Shown one piece after another: positions 35,027-44,342 of a DNA stretch of 64,000 nt. The stretch lies in contig QDFQ01000002.1 in assembly GCA_003075315.1 (NCBI GenBank), positions 334,821-398,820 of the forward strand, in the 5' to 3' direction. The notes under the pieces are model-generated. The model was not told the origin of the DNA. It saw nothing but the letters and a program-made list of their open reading frames with translations, and ran no database searches. Position numbers and translations under genes: made by a program. How positions within the stretch are numbered: position 1 is the stretch's first letter; each line of letters begins with the position of its first letter. This DNA comes from Arthrobacter sp. TPD3018. GTDB lineage: Bacteria; Pseudomonadota; Alphaproteobacteria; Sphingomonadales; Sphingomonadaceae.

Positions 35027-36075
35027 TGGTCCGCCGTCGTCAGGCGGTGACGATCCGCCACGTTGCCGCCGACGCGGGCGTGTCGCTCCAGACCGTCAGC
35101 CGCGTCATCAACAAGGAGCCGAACGTCCGGCCCGAGATGATGGAGCGCGTGCAGGCGTCGATCGCCAAGCTCGGCTACGTCCCCTCGATCGCGGCGCAAC
35201 GCATGGCAGGGTCGCGATCCTATCTGATCGTCGCGCTCAACGATCGCGAGCGCACCATCGCCGGCTGGCGCAATCGCGAAGGCACCGACTGGGTCGACCA
35301 GATGCTGCTCGGCGGCATGCTGACCTGTGCCGACCACGGCTATCGCCTGATGGTCGAGCTGATCGACACGCACAGCGACCATATCGCGCGCGAACTGCTC
35401 GGCGCCATCGCCGCGCTGCAACCCGATGGCGTGATCCTGACCCCGCCGCATTCGGAAAACCCGCTGATCACGCAGCTGCTCGAGGCGCAGGGGATCAGCT
35501 TCGCGCGCATTGGGTCCCGCCGGCCCGGCAGCGGCTTTGCGGTGGCGATGGACGAGGATGGCGCGGCCCGCCTCGCGACGGAGCATCTGATCGGCCTCGG
35601 CCACGAACGGATCGGCTTCATCGCCGGCCCCGACGATTATGCGTTGAGCGGCTGGCGTGTCGACGGCTGGCGCCAGGCGATGGCCGATGCGCGGCTTTCG
35701 ACCGACAACCTGCTGGCGCAGGGCGATTTCGGCTTCGCATCCGGCCACGCCGCCGCCACCTTTTTGCTGGATGGCGCGACGCCGCCAACCGCGATCGTCG
35801 CGAGCAGCGACCAGATGGCGCTCGCGACGCTGGAACTGGCGCGCGAGCGCGGCCTCGACGTCCCCGGCGATCTGTCGATCGTCAGCTTCGACGACACGCC
35901 GATCGTCCGCTTCGTCCACCCGCCGCTCACCGCGATCGTCCAGCCGATCGCCGAGGTCACTGCCAACGCCGTCGAGCGCGTCATCGCCGACAAGGCGGGT
36001 CGCGAACCCTCGACCGAACCGCTCATCGTCCCCGCGACGCTCGCGATCCGCGCCTCCACCGGCGCGCCGCGTTAG
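35026..36075 (+). CDS. LacI-family transcriptional regulator 2
   Basis: Sugar-responsive regulator of 349 aa. The HTH is VTIRHVAADAGVSLQTVSRV with the hinge region YVPSIAAQRMAGSRS, followed by a type I periplasmic-binding fold with SENPLITQLLE, GFIAGPDDYALSGWR, SSDQMALATLE and SFDDTPIVRFVHPPLT, all standard for the LacI/GalR family. The start ATG overlaps the halogenase 2 stop by 1 nt, so it is translated with that operon and presumably autoregulates it. Candidate binding sites are the GAACGTTC palindromes in front of the receptor at 28.6 kb. The downstream FecR gene is convergent, 6 bp away. Confidence 0.93.
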   Translation: MVRRRQAVTIRHVAADAGVSLQTVSRVINKEPNVRPEMMERVQASIAKLGYVPSIAAQRMAGSRSYLIVALNDRERTIAGWRNREGTDWVDQMLLGGMLTCADHGYRLMVELIDTHSDHIARELLGAIAALQPDGVILTPPHSENPLITQLLEAQGISFARIGSRRPGSGFAVAMDEDGAARLATEHLIGLGHERIGFIAGPDDYALSGWRVDGWRQAMADARLSTDNLLAQGDFGFASGHAAATFLLDGATPPTAIVASSDQMALATLELARERGLDVPGDLSIVSFDDTPIVRFVHPPLTAIVQPIAEVTANAVERVIADKAGREPSTEPLIVPATLAIRASTGAPR

Positions 36076-36081
36076 CGAGCA

Positions 36082-37017
36082 TCACCGCGGCACCGTCGCT
36101 CCGTCCCGACGCGGCGCGACGGCCTCCGGACGATCGATCAGATCGCGGATCGCGGCGGGATCGCCCTGGTCGACGATGCCATAGACCGGTGTGCGAGCGG
36201 CGCTGCGATCGGTCAGCGACAGTTCGTCGGCGGGACGGACGGCATAGCGATTGACCGCGTCGATCACCTCCTCCAGCGGCTCGCCGTGGAAGACGAGCTG
36301 GCCGCGTGTCCAGGCGTCGGCATCGGCGACGCCGACCGGTTCGGCCTGGCTGATGAAGCCCATGCGCGCACCGCCCTGTTCCATCGTCCCGAATGCCACG
36401 CGTTCGCCCTTGCGCGCCAGCTTGGCGACCGGCGTGCCCTCGTCACGCGCATCGACGGCGACCGTGACGCGGACCGTGCCGTCCGTCACCGCGACATCGG
36501 CAGCCCGGCGACCGATCGTCACGTCGAAGGCAGTGCCGACCGCGGTTACCGCGCCGAACGGCGTCTGCACCACGAATGGCCGGCTGGTGTCGTGCGCCAC
36601 CTGGAACAGTGCCTCGCCCCCCTCCAGCGCCAAGCGACGCCTTTCGGCCGTGAAGCTCACGGTCAGCGCGCTCTGGGCGCCCAGGATCACGGTGGAGCCG
36701 TCGTCCAGACGGATGACCTTGCGCTCCGCTCGGCCAGCGACATAGCGCGTCAGCGGCGCATGCGTGTCGCCATCCGCCAGCCACGGCTCCGTGCTGGCGC
36801 CGACCGTCAGGACCAGCGCCGCGGCGACCGCCCACCCGATCCAGGCCGGCCGGCGTGGCACGTCGCGCGCCGGCGCCGGGCGTGGCTGTTCGCCCAGCCA
36901 GTCCCAGAAGGCGGCGGCCTCGGTACGATCGTCGGGGTGGAGATCGTCGGCCCGCTCGCCGAGCAGCGCATCGAACACCGCATCGCGGCGGCGGCCCAGA
37001 TCGTGACGATCGCTCAC
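36082..37017 (-). CDS. FecR-family anti-sigma regulator 1
   Basis: Inner-membrane anti-sigma/sigma-regulator of 311 aa that would relay a signal from the STN-containing receptor to the adjacent ECF sigma factor. An N-terminal cytoplasmic region (VFDALLGERADDLHPDD, AAAFWDWLGEQ) is followed by one membrane helix (WIGWAVAAALVLTVG) and a periplasmic FecR domain (YVAGRAERKVIRLDDGST, ALEGGEALFQVAHDTSRPF, AVGTAFDV). The GTG at 37017 is chosen because it overlaps the sigma stop by 4 bp (GTGA); the open frame continues upstream only as a shadow of the sigma gene. It ends with RRDGATVPR, convergent with lacI 2. Confidence 0.9.
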   Translation of the reverse strand: MSDRHDLGRRRDAVFDALLGERADDLHPDDRTEAAAFWDWLGEQPRPAPARDVPRRPAWIGWAVAAALVLTVGASTEPWLADGDTHAPLTRYVAGRAERKVIRLDDGSTVILGAQSALTVSFTAERRRLALEGGEALFQVAHDTSRPFVVQTPFGAVTAVGTAFDVTIGRRAADVAVTDGTVRVTVAVDARDEGTPVAKLARKGERVAFGTMEQGGARMGFISQAEPVGVADADAWTRGQLVFHGEPLEEVIDAVNRYAVRPADELSLTDRSAARTPVYGIVDQGDPAAIRDLIDRPEAVAPRRDGATVPR

Positions 37018-37559
37018 GGCGCCACCTCGCGCAGATGCCCCAGCCGGGCGTAGAGGTGGCTGACCGCATGCGTCAGATGCTTCTGCACCATACGCGGGCT
37101 GATCCCTAGTGCGCGGGCGATATCGCCCGTCCCCATCTCGTCGAACCGGCGCATCACGAAGATCGTGCGCGCGCGCGGGCTGAGTTCGGCGAGCGCCGCC
37201 TCCAGCGCCTGTTGCAGATCGACGACGCGGCGGCGTTCTTCCTGTCGCGGCGCGATCGATGGATGCATCTCGTCGGTCAGCGGCACCACCACCAGCCCGC
37301 GACGGCCGCGATCGGCGATCAGATTGGCGGCGATGCGGAACAGATAGGCCTGCGGCTCTTCGAGCGAACGTTGCTGCGCGGTGGCGATCAGCCGCGCACA
37401 CGCTTCCTGCACCAAATCCTCGGCCTCGTGCGGATCGGCGATACGCCGCGCGACGAACGCCCGCAGCGCGGCACGATAGGCGCCGAGCGAGTCGGCCACG
37501 ATCGTCGCGCCCTCCCCGCCCTTGGCCGGCGCCATCCGGTTGTTCGCGTCCTGCTGCAC
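37014..37559 (-). CDS. ECF sigma factor, FecI-like 1
   Basis: RNA polymerase sigma-70 factor of the iron-starvation/FecI type, about 181 aa. Region 2 shows ADPHEAEDLVQEACARLI and AYLFRIAANLIADRGRR; region 4 shows LSPRARTIFVMRRFDEMGT and an HTH GDIARALGISPRMVQKHLTH. It lies upstream of and overlapping FecR, and is divergent from the STN receptor, which is the standard FecI/FecR/FecA arrangement. The start is uncertain: the GTG at 37559 has AGGGGGGA 9 nt upstream, while the ATG at 37535 has only a distant AGGA. It is expected to direct transcription of the receptor at 37728 when the ligand is bound. Confidence 0.9.
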   Translation of the reverse strand: MQQDANNRMAPAKGGEGATIVADSLGAYRAALRAFVARRIADPHEAEDLVQEACARLIATAQQRSLEEPQAYLFRIAANLIADRGRRGLVVVPLTDEMHPSIAPRQEERRRVVDLQQALEAALAELSPRARTIFVMRRFDEMGTGDIARALGISPRMVQKHLTHAVSHLYARLGHLREVAP

Positions 37560-37727
37560 GTCTGTGCGTCCCCCCTGTCCTCTATGACGCGGGTTCAGGC
37601 GGATCGCGAACCCCATGACGCAAAAATGTAAAAAAATGTCGCGTATCGGGTTCGCATTGGTGGCCGCGTTGCGTCGATAGGATCGGGGGCAGCGAAAAGC
37701 TGCAATACCGATCCGGGGGGACACGAT

Positions 37728-40700
37728 ATGACCAGGACCTATCGACTGCTGCTGTCCGCGTGCGCGACAGCGATGATGCTGCCGAACGCGGCGGCGGCGA
37801 AAGAGCAGCGGATCGTTGCGATCGACGTCCCGGCAGGTCGTCTGGACGAGGCGTTGATGCGTGTGGCGCGGCAGGCCGGGCTGCAGCTCGTCTTCACCGA
37901 TCCCGCCGTCGCCGATCGCCAGGCGCCGCGGATCGCCGGCCGCTACACGCCCGACGCCGCGCTGAACATGCTGCTCGCCCGCAGTGGCTTCGGCTGGCGC
38001 TACACCGGACCGCGGACGGTGCGCGTGATGCCGGTCGACACAGCGTCGCTCGCGCCCGTCAACTTCGTCCAGGCGGCGCCCGCCCCGCAGCAGGTGGGCG
38101 ACGAACGCCTCGCCCCCTCGAACGCAGCCGTCGAAGCGGCGGTAAACGCCGACCCCGGCGCCGCAGCGCCCGCATCGGACATCGTCGTCGTCGGATCGCA
38201 GATCAAAGGCGCGAAGAATACCGCCGCATTACCCGTCACGATCGTCGACGAACAGCAGATCGCCGCCACCGCCGCGGTCAGCGGTGACGAGCTGTTCCGC
38301 TCGATCCCGCAGCTGGGCGACGTCACGTTCAACAGTTCGTATCTGCCCAACAGCTCGAATGCGGCGCGTGGCGACGTCGGTTCGGTCAACCTGCGTAACC
38401 TGGGCGTCGGTAATACGCTGGTTCTGCTCAACGGCCGCCGCGTGGTGAACCACCCGACCAGCCGCGCCGACGACAATCTCGTCCCCGTACTGACCTACAA
38501 CACCAATGCCATCCCCGTCTTCGGGCTGGAGCGGCTGGAGGTGCTGCGCGACGGCGCCGCCGCCATCTACGGCTCGGACGCGGTGGCGGGCGTCGTCAAC
38601 ACCGTGCTGCGCACCGACTTCACCGGCGTCCAGATCGAAGGACAGGTCGGCTACCCCGAGCGCACCAGCCAGACCGAAAGCACCGTCAACCTGCTGGTGG
38701 GCACCGACATCGGCAAGGGCCGCGGCAATATCACGCTGTTCGCCAATTACACCAACCGCACCCCGCTGCGCAGTTCGGAACAGGATTACACCGCCTCCGA
38801 CGACAAGCGCCCATTGTTCGCCGGCACGCGCTTCGACGGCGCGACCGCGCTCGACGGCCGCTCGTCGATCACGCCCTGGGGCTCGTTCCAGACGGTCGGC
38901 AACGTCCAGGTGCGTCAGGGCACGACGGTACTGACCAACGCATCGGGCCAGTTCCACATCCAGCCGCTCACCAACACCGGCTGCCAGACCAATGCGACGA
39001 CAGGCCTCAAGAACGGCCTGTGCATCGACGACGGCACCAATACCGCCGCCGCCGACCGCAATCTGCGCTTCGACCCGCGCGCAGCCTACGACACGTACAT
39101 CATCCCCTCGGTCGAGCGGATCAACCTGTTCGCCAACGGCCATTACGAGCTGACGCCGGGTCTCGAGCTGTTCGGCGAGGCGGGGTATTACAAGGCGACG
39201 ACCGACAGCATCCAATCGTCGTCCGGCACGCTCAGTTCGCTGCCGATCATCGTCCCCGCGACCAATTACTATAATCCCTTCGGCCCGACGACGCTGAACG
39301 GCGCGGCCAACCCCAACCGGCTGCCCGGCATCAACGCGCCCGCCGGCGGCCTCGCCGTCACGCTGTCGAGCTACAATGTCGCCGATGCCGGCCCGAACCT
39401 GGTCCATGTCGAAAACGACCAGTATCGCGTGCTGGCCGGGTTGCGTTGGGACTGGCTGGGCTTCCAGTGGGAAAGCGCCGCGCTCTATTCGGAAGCGCGG
39501 GTTCGCGACACGTCGGACGGGATCAGCGCGACCTTGCTTCACCGCCAATTGGGGCTGTCGACGCCGGACGCCTACAATCCGTTCAGCGGCAGCGACCTCG
39601 CCACGCCCTCGGGCCGCGATGCGACGCCCAGCAACGACGCGGCACTTCAGGCGATCCGCATCAAGACGACGCGCTTCAGCAAGGCAACGCTGGCGATGGC
39701 AGACCTCAAGCTATCCAACGCCCGCCTGCTATCGCTGCCCGGCGGCAACCTCGGCTTAGCGCTCGGGGCCGAAATCCGTCGCGAAACGCAGCTCGACGAC
39801 CGCGATCCGCGCGTCGACGGCACGACGACCTTCACCGACAGCGTCAGCGGTATCACCTATGGCTCGGACCTCGTCGGCACCAGCCCGTCGCCCGACACCA
39901 GCGGCCGCCGCACGGTCTTTGCCGCTTATGCCGAACTCGCGGTGCCAGTCATCGGCCCGTCGATGCACGTGCCGCTCGTCCGCAACCTCGAATTCCAACT
40001 TGCCGGCCGCTTCGAACATTACAGCGACGTCGGATCGGTCGCGAAGCCCAAGATCGCAGGCGCCTGGGACGTGGTCAGCGGCATCCGCCTGCGCGGCAGC
40101 TACGCGGAAGGGTTCAAGGCGCCCAACCTCGAACAGATCAACGCGCGCGTCGTCACGCGCTCGAACACCCGCGTCGACTATGTCCGCTGCGAGGCACAGT
40201 TACGCACCGGGGCGATCAGCTCCTTCGCCAACTGCGCCCAGTCCTTCGCGATCAGTGCACAGCGCGCCGGCAACCCGGACCTGAAGCCCGAAACCTCAAC
40301 GACGTGGAGCGCGGGCGTCGTGCTGGAGCCGCACTTCCTCGATTCCGCCATCGGCCGGATCACGCTGACCGCCGATTATTGGAACGTGAAGCAGAAGGGG
40401 ATCGTCGGCATCTTCGGCGAAGGCAATGCGCTGATCGCCGACTATCTGGCGCGCGTACAGGGCACCACCAACGCCAATGTCGTGCGCGCCGCGCCGACCG
40501 CGGACGATGTCGCGCTGTTCGCCGGGTCCGGCCTGCAACCCGCGGGCCGCGTGCTGTTCGTCAACGACCGCTACGTCAACCTGCTGCCGCAGGAGGCGTC
40601 CGGCCTAGACCTCGGCGTCAACTGGCGACTGCCGGACTTCGGCGCGGGGCGGCTGACGCTATCGGCCAACGCCGCCTATCTGCGCCGCTTCTTCCTCGAA

Positions 40701-41126
40701 CCCTCGCAGCCGATCCAGCAGCTGATCGACGCGCGCGCGGCGGGCACGATCAACGCCGGCACCGCGATCGCCGATGCGGGCGACCTCGTCCGCCAGAACG
40801 GCAAGCCGCGCTGGCGCGTGACGGGGACCGCGACGTGGAATTACCGCTGGTTCCAGCTCGGTGGCTTCACCCAATATACCAGCGATGTCGACGACACGGG
40901 CCTCATCGATTCGACCGGCGCGGCCTGGTTGATCAAGGACCAGATGACGTACAATCTCTACGGCCAAGTAAGTGTCGGCAACAAACGCGAGGGCCAGTAT
41001 CGCATGCGGATCGGTGTCAGGAACCTGACCAACGCGGCGCCGCCGCTGTCGTCGAACGGCTTCCTCGGATCGCTGTACAATCCGTACGGTCGCTATTGGT
41101 ATGCCAACATCCGGGCGTCCTTCTGA
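37728..41126 (+). CDS. TonB-dependent transducer receptor with STN domain 1
   Basis: Outer-membrane receptor of 1132 aa that both imports a ligand and signals through FecR. A signal peptide (ending AAAAK) is followed by an STN domain (about 25-105: IDVPAGRLDEALMRVARQAG, FTDPAVADRQ, AALNMLLARSGFGWRY), then a TonB-box-like DIVVVGSQIKG, a plug (LRNLGVGNTLVLLNGRRVV, GAAAIYGSDAVAGVVNTVL) and a barrel ending YANIRASF. GGGGGGA precedes the ATG. The next gene, gamma-glutamyltranspeptidase, starts on its last base (TGATG). The divergent sigma/FecR pair makes this a cell-surface signalling locus; the coupled peptidase genes hint at a gamma-glutamyl or peptide ligand. Confidence 0.94.
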   Translation: MTRTYRLLLSACATAMMLPNAAAAKEQRIVAIDVPAGRLDEALMRVARQAGLQLVFTDPAVADRQAPRIAGRYTPDAALNMLLARSGFGWRYTGPRTVRVMPVDTASLAPVNFVQAAPAPQQVGDERLAPSNAAVEAAVNADPGAAAPASDIVVVGSQIKGAKNTAALPVTIVDEQQIAATAAVSGDELFRSIPQLGDVTFNSSYLPNSSNAARGDVGSVNLRNLGVGNTLVLLNGRRVVNHPTSRADDNLVPVLTYNTNAIPVFGLERLEVLRDGAAAIYGSDAVAGVVNTVLRTDFTGVQIEGQVGYPERTSQTESTVNLLVGTDIGKGRGNITLFANYTNRTPLRSSEQDYTASDDKRPLFAGTRFDGATALDGRSSITPWGSFQTVGNVQVRQGTTVLTNASGQFHIQPLTNTGCQTNATTGLKNGLCIDDGTNTAAADRNLRFDPRAAYDTYIIPSVERINLFANGHYELTPGLELFGEAGYYKATTDSIQSSSGTLSSLPIIVPATNYYNPFGPTTLNGAANPNRLPGINAPAGGLAVTLSSYNVADAGPNLVHVENDQYRVLAGLRWDWLGFQWESAALYSEARVRDTSDGISATLLHRQLGLSTPDAYNPFSGSDLATPSGRDATPSNDAALQAIRIKTTRFSKATLAMADLKLSNARLLSLPGGNLGLALGAEIRRETQLDDRDPRVDGTTTFTDSVSGITYGSDLVGTSPSPDTSGRRTVFAAYAELAVPVIGPSMHVPLVRNLEFQLAGRFEHYSDVGSVAKPKIAGAWDVVSGIRLRGSYAEGFKAPNLEQINARVVTRSNTRVDYVRCEAQLRTGAISSFANCAQSFAISAQRAGNPDLKPETSTTWSAGVVLEPHFLDSAIGRITLTADYWNVKQKGIVGIFGEGNALIADYLARVQGTTNANVVRAAPTADDVALFAGSGLQPAGRVLFVNDRYVNLLPQEASGLDLGVNWRLPDFGAGRLTLSANAAYLRRFFLEPSQPIQQLIDARAAGTINAGTAIADAGDLVRQNGKPRWRVTGTATWNYRWFQLGGFTQYTSDVDDTGLIDSTGAAWLIKDQMTYNLYGQVSVGNKREGQYRMRIGVRNLTNAAPPLSSNGFLGSLYNPYGRYWYANIRASF

Positions 41127-42862
41127 TGCGCGTGCGGCACCTCGCCCTCGCCCTGCTGCTCGTCCCGTCGCTGGCGATCGCGCAGGAAGAAGAGCCGCAG
41201 GCGCGATCGCCATCGGGTGGCGACATCGTCGCCTATGATCAGATCCACAAGCCTATCGTCGGGCGTGGCGGCATGGTCGTCAGCCAGAACAAGCTCGCCG
41301 CCGCCGTGGGTGCCGACATTCTGCGCAAGGGCGGCAATGCGGTCGACGCAGCAGTGGCGGTTGGCTTCGCGCTGGCGGTGACCCTGCCGCGCGCGGGCAA
41401 TGTCGGCGGCGGCGGCTATATGCTCGTCCATATGGCGGCGAAGGACGGCAAGCCCGCGCAGGACATCGCGATCGACTATTATGGTCAGGCCTCGCGCCAC
41501 ACGACCGACGATTTGCTGCTCGGCGCGGACGGCAAGGTCGACGCCAAGAAGGTGATGTCGATGAAGGGCGTCGCCATCCCCGGCACGGTCGCCGGACTGT
41601 GGGAGGCGCACCGCCGCTTCGGCTCGCTGCCGTGGGGCACGCTGATCGCCCCGGCGATCGCCATGGCCGAACAGGGAGTCGCGCTCTCCGACGACGAGGC
41701 GCAGGCCCAGTCTGCACAGCGCAAGCTGATGGCCGACGATCCCGCGGCGATGGCGATGTTCTTCAAGCCCGACGGGGCCGCCTATGCCGCAGGCGAGACG
41801 TTCCGCCAGCCCGATCTCGCCGCGACGCTGAAAACGATCGCTGCGAGGGGGCGCGACGGCTTTTACACCGGCCCGCTTGCAGCCCGCATCGCGGCGGGCA
41901 TTCGCGCAGGCGGCGGGGTGATCGATGCTGCGGACCTCGCCGGCTATCGCGCTATCGTCTCGACGCCGATCTGGTCGAGCTATCGCGGCAAGCGCATCGC
42001 CTACATGCCGCCGACCGCCTCGGGCGTCAGCGTCGCGGAGGCGATGAACATCCTCGAAACCTTCCCCGTCGGCGCGCAGAAATGGGGCAGCGTCGCAAAC
42101 CTGCACCTATTGTCCGAAACGATGAAGATCGTATCCGCCGACCGCCGGCTGGTGGGTGGCGGTCCGGACTGGCGGACGCCGGCGATCGGCCTCGCCAGCA
42201 AGGGCTATGCGACGCAGCGCGCCAAGCTGATCCGCCCCGATCGGTCACTGGGCAAAGACGACGTGCCCGACGGCAACCCCTATCCGTTCGAAAGCCGCGA
42301 CACGACGCACTTCTCGGTCGCCGACGCAGCGGGCAACGCGGTCAGCAACACCTATACGCTGTCCGCCTCCTACGGTGCGCACGTGGTGGCACCGGGCACC
42401 GGCATTCTGCTGAACAACTCGCTCGGCAATCTCGCCTGGGGTCGCCGCGGCGCCGCGGCCGAGCGCCGCGCGACGCTGCCCGTCCCCGGCAAGCGCGTCG
42501 GATCGACGATCACGCCGATCATCGTCTTCGACAACGACCGTCCCTGGCTGGTCACGGGCACGCCGGGTGGCGGCTATATCATCGCGACGATGGTGCAATT
42601 GCTGTCCAACGTCATGGATCACGGCCTGAACGTCAGCGAGGCGGCCGAACGGCCTCGCATTAATCAGGGCGGCGGCGATGCAGCGCTGGAGCTGGAGGAA
42701 GGCTTTTCGCCCGACATCGTGCCGCTGCTCGAGGCGAAGGGGCATAAAGTCCGCCGCTCGAACACGATGGGCTCGATCCAGTCGATCATGGTCGAGGGCG
42801 ACCGCTTCCTCGGCGCCGCCGACACCCGCCGCCCCGACGCCGCCGCCGTTCCCGTCAAGTGA
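41126..42862 (+). CDS. ggt: Gamma-glutamyltranspeptidase
   Basis: Exported, self-processing Ntn-hydrolase of 578 aa that cleaves gamma-glutamyl bonds (glutathione, gamma-glutamyl amides or peptides) in the periplasm. A signal peptide (MRVRHLALALLLVPSLAIAQ) is followed by the large subunit (GNAVDAAVAVGFALAV, AGNVGGGGYMLVH). The processing site and nucleophile are at Thr393 in DTTHFSV, equivalent to TTHYSV of E. coli GGT. The small subunit carries VGSTITPIIV and GTPGGGYIIATM. Its start overlaps the receptor stop by 1 nt and an M20 amidohydrolase follows 23 bp later, so import and cleavage are in one operon. Confidence 0.95.
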   Translation: MRVRHLALALLLVPSLAIAQEEEPQARSPSGGDIVAYDQIHKPIVGRGGMVVSQNKLAAAVGADILRKGGNAVDAAVAVGFALAVTLPRAGNVGGGGYMLVHMAAKDGKPAQDIAIDYYGQASRHTTDDLLLGADGKVDAKKVMSMKGVAIPGTVAGLWEAHRRFGSLPWGTLIAPAIAMAEQGVALSDDEAQAQSAQRKLMADDPAAMAMFFKPDGAAYAAGETFRQPDLAATLKTIAARGRDGFYTGPLAARIAAGIRAGGGVIDAADLAGYRAIVSTPIWSSYRGKRIAYMPPTASGVSVAEAMNILETFPVGAQKWGSVANLHLLSETMKIVSADRRLVGGGPDWRTPAIGLASKGYATQRAKLIRPDRSLGKDDVPDGNPYPFESRDTTHFSVADAAGNAVSNTYTLSASYGAHVVAPGTGILLNNSLGNLAWGRRGAAAERRATLPVPGKRVGSTITPIIVFDNDRPWLVTGTPGGGYIIATMVQLLSNVMDHGLNVSEAAERPRINQGGGDAALELEEGFSPDIVPLLEAKGHKVRRSNTMGSIQSIMVEGDRFLGAADTRRPDAAAVPVK

Positions 42863-42885
42863 CGCACCGAAGCAGGATGCCCGCC

Positions 42886-44337
42886 ATGCACCGCCCCGCC
42901 ATCGCTCTCGCCCTTCTCGCCGCGACCCCGGCCACCGCGCAAATTGCCGCCCCGGAGCGGCAGGCGATCCTCGCCGACGTCGACGCCCGCTCGCCCGAAC
43001 TTGCCAAGACCGCGCTCGCGATCTGGAACGCAGCGGAAGTCGGCTATCAAGAAACGAAGAGCAGCGCGCTGCTCCAGGCCGAGCTGAAACGCGCCGGCTT
43101 CACTGTCACACCGGGCGTCGCCGGCATGCCGACCGCCTTCGTCGCCAGCTTCAAGCGCGGCGGCAAGGGGGCGGTGATCGGCATCCTCGCCGAATATGAC
43201 GCCCTCCCCGGCCTCGCCCAGCGCGCCGATACCAAGCGCGATCCCATTCCCGGCCAGGCCGCCGGCCACGGCTGCGGCCATAATATCTTTGGCGCAGCGT
43301 CGGTCGCCGCGGCGATCGCGGTCAAGGACTGGATGATCGCTAACGGGGTCGATGGCGAAGTCCGCGTCTACGGTTCGCCGGCGGAGGAAGGTGGTTCGGG
43401 CAAGGTTTATCTGGTGCGCGCCGGCCTGTTCAACGACGTCGACGCCGTCCTCCACTGGCATCCCGGCGATTCGAACGGCGTCAGCACCGGCGCCAGCCAA
43501 GCCAATATCTCGGGCAAGTTCCGCTTCCACGGCGTGTCGGCGCACGCCTCCGCCGCGCCCGACAAGGGCCGCTCCGCGCTCGACGGCGTCGAGGTGATGA
43601 ACGTCGCGGTCAATTATCTGCGCGAACACATCCCGATGAAGACGCGCATCCACTATGTCATCACCAACGGCGGCGAGGCGCCCAACGTTGTCCCCGATTT
43701 CGCCGAAAGCTATTATTACGTCCGCCACACCGACCCGCAGATCGTCCGCGACGTGATGGCGCGCGTCCAGAAGGCGGCCGAGGGCGCGGCGCTGGCAACC
43801 GGCACGACGTCGGAGTTCGAGGCGACCGGCGGCGTCTATTCGATGCTGGCGAGCGAGACGCTGGCCAAGGTGATGGATGCGAACCTGCACGCGGTCGGTG
43901 GCCCGCGCTGGACAGCGGAGGAAACCGCCTGGGCCGGCCGCCTGCAACCGACGCTGCCGACGCAGCGGGCGCTGGACAGCGTGTCGGCCGTCGCGCCGAT
44001 CTCGGATGGCGATGGCGGCGGATCGACCGACGTTGCCGACGTGTCGTGGGTGGTGCCGACCATCGGCCTCGGCGCGGCGACGTGGGTGCCGGGCACGCCC
44101 GCCCATAGTTGGCAGGCGGTCGGCGCCTCCGGCATGTCGATCGGCGCGAAGGGCGGCACGGTCGCCGCGAAGACGATCGCGCTCACCGCCGCCGATCTGA
44201 TGCGCAGCCCGCAGGTGCTTGAGCAAGCCAAGGCCGAACTCAACCGCCGCCGCGGCGCCGGCTTCACCTACAAGGCGATGCTGGGCGACCGCAAACCTCC
44301 GCTCGACTATCGCAAGACCACGACGCCGGCCAGCTGA
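42886..44337 (+). CDS. M20 amidohydrolase, AbgB-like
   Basis: Exported metallopeptidase-family amidohydrolase of 483 aa. A signal peptide (MHRPAIALALLAATPATAQ) precedes the two-metal catalytic domain: LAEYDALPG, HGCGHN (His128-His132), SPAEEGGSGK (Glu167, Glu168) and the C-terminal TPAHSWQ; the lid domain lies between (FRFHGVSAHASAAPDKGRS). Closest in pattern to AbgB, which hydrolyses p-aminobenzoyl-glutamate, and to other aminoacylases. ATG 42886 is preferred (AGGA 8 nt upstream and a proper signal peptide) over a GTG at 42859 that overlaps the ggt stop. With GGT it could release amino acids from gamma-glutamyl or acyl-amino-acid conjugates taken up by the receptor. Confidence 0.9.
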   Translation: MHRPAIALALLAATPATAQIAAPERQAILADVDARSPELAKTALAIWNAAEVGYQETKSSALLQAELKRAGFTVTPGVAGMPTAFVASFKRGGKGAVIGILAEYDALPGLAQRADTKRDPIPGQAAGHGCGHNIFGAASVAAAIAVKDWMIANGVDGEVRVYGSPAEEGGSGKVYLVRAGLFNDVDAVLHWHPGDSNGVSTGASQANISGKFRFHGVSAHASAAPDKGRSALDGVEVMNVAVNYLREHIPMKTRIHYVITNGGEAPNVVPDFAESYYYVRHTDPQIVRDVMARVQKAAEGAALATGTTSEFEATGGVYSMLASETLAKVMDANLHAVGGPRWTAEETAWAGRLQPTLPTQRALDSVSAVAPISDGDGGGSTDVADVSWVVPTIGLGAATWVPGTPAHSWQAVGASGMSIGAKGGTVAAKTIALTAADLMRSPQVLEQAKAELNRRRGAGFTYKAMLGDRKPPLDYRKTTTPAS

Positions 44338-44342
44338 CCGGT

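Noticed and set aside
37018..37401. Upstream extension of the FecR frame
   Set aside because: It lies entirely within the sigma factor gene in another frame; the GTG at 37017 with GTGA overlap is a better start.
37621..37641. A-rich stretch with two AAAAATGT repeats between sigma 1 and STN receptor 1
   Set aside because: Probably part of the divergent promoters, but no -35/-10 pair or palindrome could be defined.
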